Assembly: GCA_016287765.1 (NCBI GenBank)
Contig: JAEEWS010000028.1
Span: 1-33,756 of the forward strand
From: Lachnospiraceae bacterium
GTDB lineage: Bacteria > Bacillota_A > Clostridia > Lachnospirales > Lachnospiraceae
DNA length: 33,756 nucleotides
Reading direction: 5' to 3'
A model generated the notes under the pieces. That model was given only the letters and a program-made list of their open reading frames with translations, was not told where the DNA came from and made no database searches. Shown in pieces: positions 33,655 through 33,756 of the stretch (position 1 is its first letter; the number at the start of each line of letters is the position of its first letter). A program made the position numbers and the translations under genes.

Positions 33655-33756
33655 ATGAACCTTTGGGGACGGGGTTGGTGGTTCACTTTTTGAGCCTTTG
33701 GGGACGGGGTTAGGGGTTCATTTTTCGGCGCAAAGCGCCAAAATGAACCCCTAACC
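33655..33756. repeat. Intergenic repeat array, right copy, with terminal palindrome
   Basis: Copies of the GGGGACGGGGTT unit found at the left end, here in the opposite orientation; 33682-33712 equals the reverse complement of 55-85 over 31 bases. The last 49 bases form a strong hairpin: 17-base perfect arms GGTTAGGGGTTCATTTT (33708-33724) and its complement (33740-33756), with an inner GGCGC/GCGCC stem and an AAA loop. The array may continue past the right edge of the window. Confidence 0.85.

Noticed and set aside
1..33756. Whole window as a mobile element bounded by inverted repeats
   Set aside because: The interval includes essential housekeeping genes, there is no integrase, transposase or attachment site, and the repeat looks like a dispersed intergenic type.

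Overview
The window looks like a chromosomal segment of a motile, probably non-sporulating Lachnospiraceae bacterium (Butyrivibrio/Roseburia-like, gut or rumen). This is inferred from gene content; there is no rRNA or other direct taxonomic marker. Almost everything lies on the minus strand; only one gene, an AraC-type regulator, is on plus. No tRNA, rRNA, CRISPR array, transposase or integrase was found.

Region 1 (about 75-5150) is a housekeeping block read leftward: hup (HU), then rqcP-divIC-tilS-hpt-ftsH, with clear promoters and terminators. The sporulation genes yabP, yabQ and spoIIE, which sit in this block in spore formers, are absent.

Region 2 (5150-27250) is one very tight leftward cluster of 16 genes for use of acetylated beta-mannan. 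In transcription order: mannobiose 2-epimerase, GH130_1 phosphorylase, CBM35-GH26 mannanase lipoprotein, a 995-residue solute-binding protein fused to two carbohydrate-binding-like domains, two permeases, an NHL/TPR membrane-anchored protein, a YIP1-type membrane protein, a membrane-anchored DUF5696 protein, two more permeases, a lipoprotein with three repeats of an unrecognised domain, a classical solute-binding lipoprotein, GH130_2 phosphorylase, a CE17-like esterase and a CE2-like esterase. The likely scheme is: GH26 cuts mannan at the surface; the lipoproteins and one or both importers capture and import the oligosaccharides; the cytoplasmic esterases remove acetyl groups; GH130_2 phosphorolyses mannooligosaccharides to mannose-1-phosphate; the epimerase turns mannobiose into mannosyl-glucose; and GH130_1 cleaves that to mannose-1-phosphate and glucose. 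No transporter ATPase is encoded here, as is usual for CUT1 importers that share an ATPase encoded elsewhere.

Region 3 (27178-33660) holds the 403-base divergent control region, the AraC regulator, a methyl-accepting chemotaxis protein (convergent with araC, three bases apart), a 300-base gap with possible RNA structure, a small unknown protein and a cytoplasmic GH36 alpha-galactosidase that would remove galactose side chains of galactomannan.

Both ends of the window carry the same intergenic repeat in opposite orientations (31 identical bases), ending at the right in a large perfect hairpin. The most interesting part is 10033-23283, where proteins of unknown role (DUF5696, YIP1, NHL/TPR, CBM-fused binding protein, triple-repeat lipoprotein) are embedded between known mannan-use genes. 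They may form an undescribed surface capture and import system.
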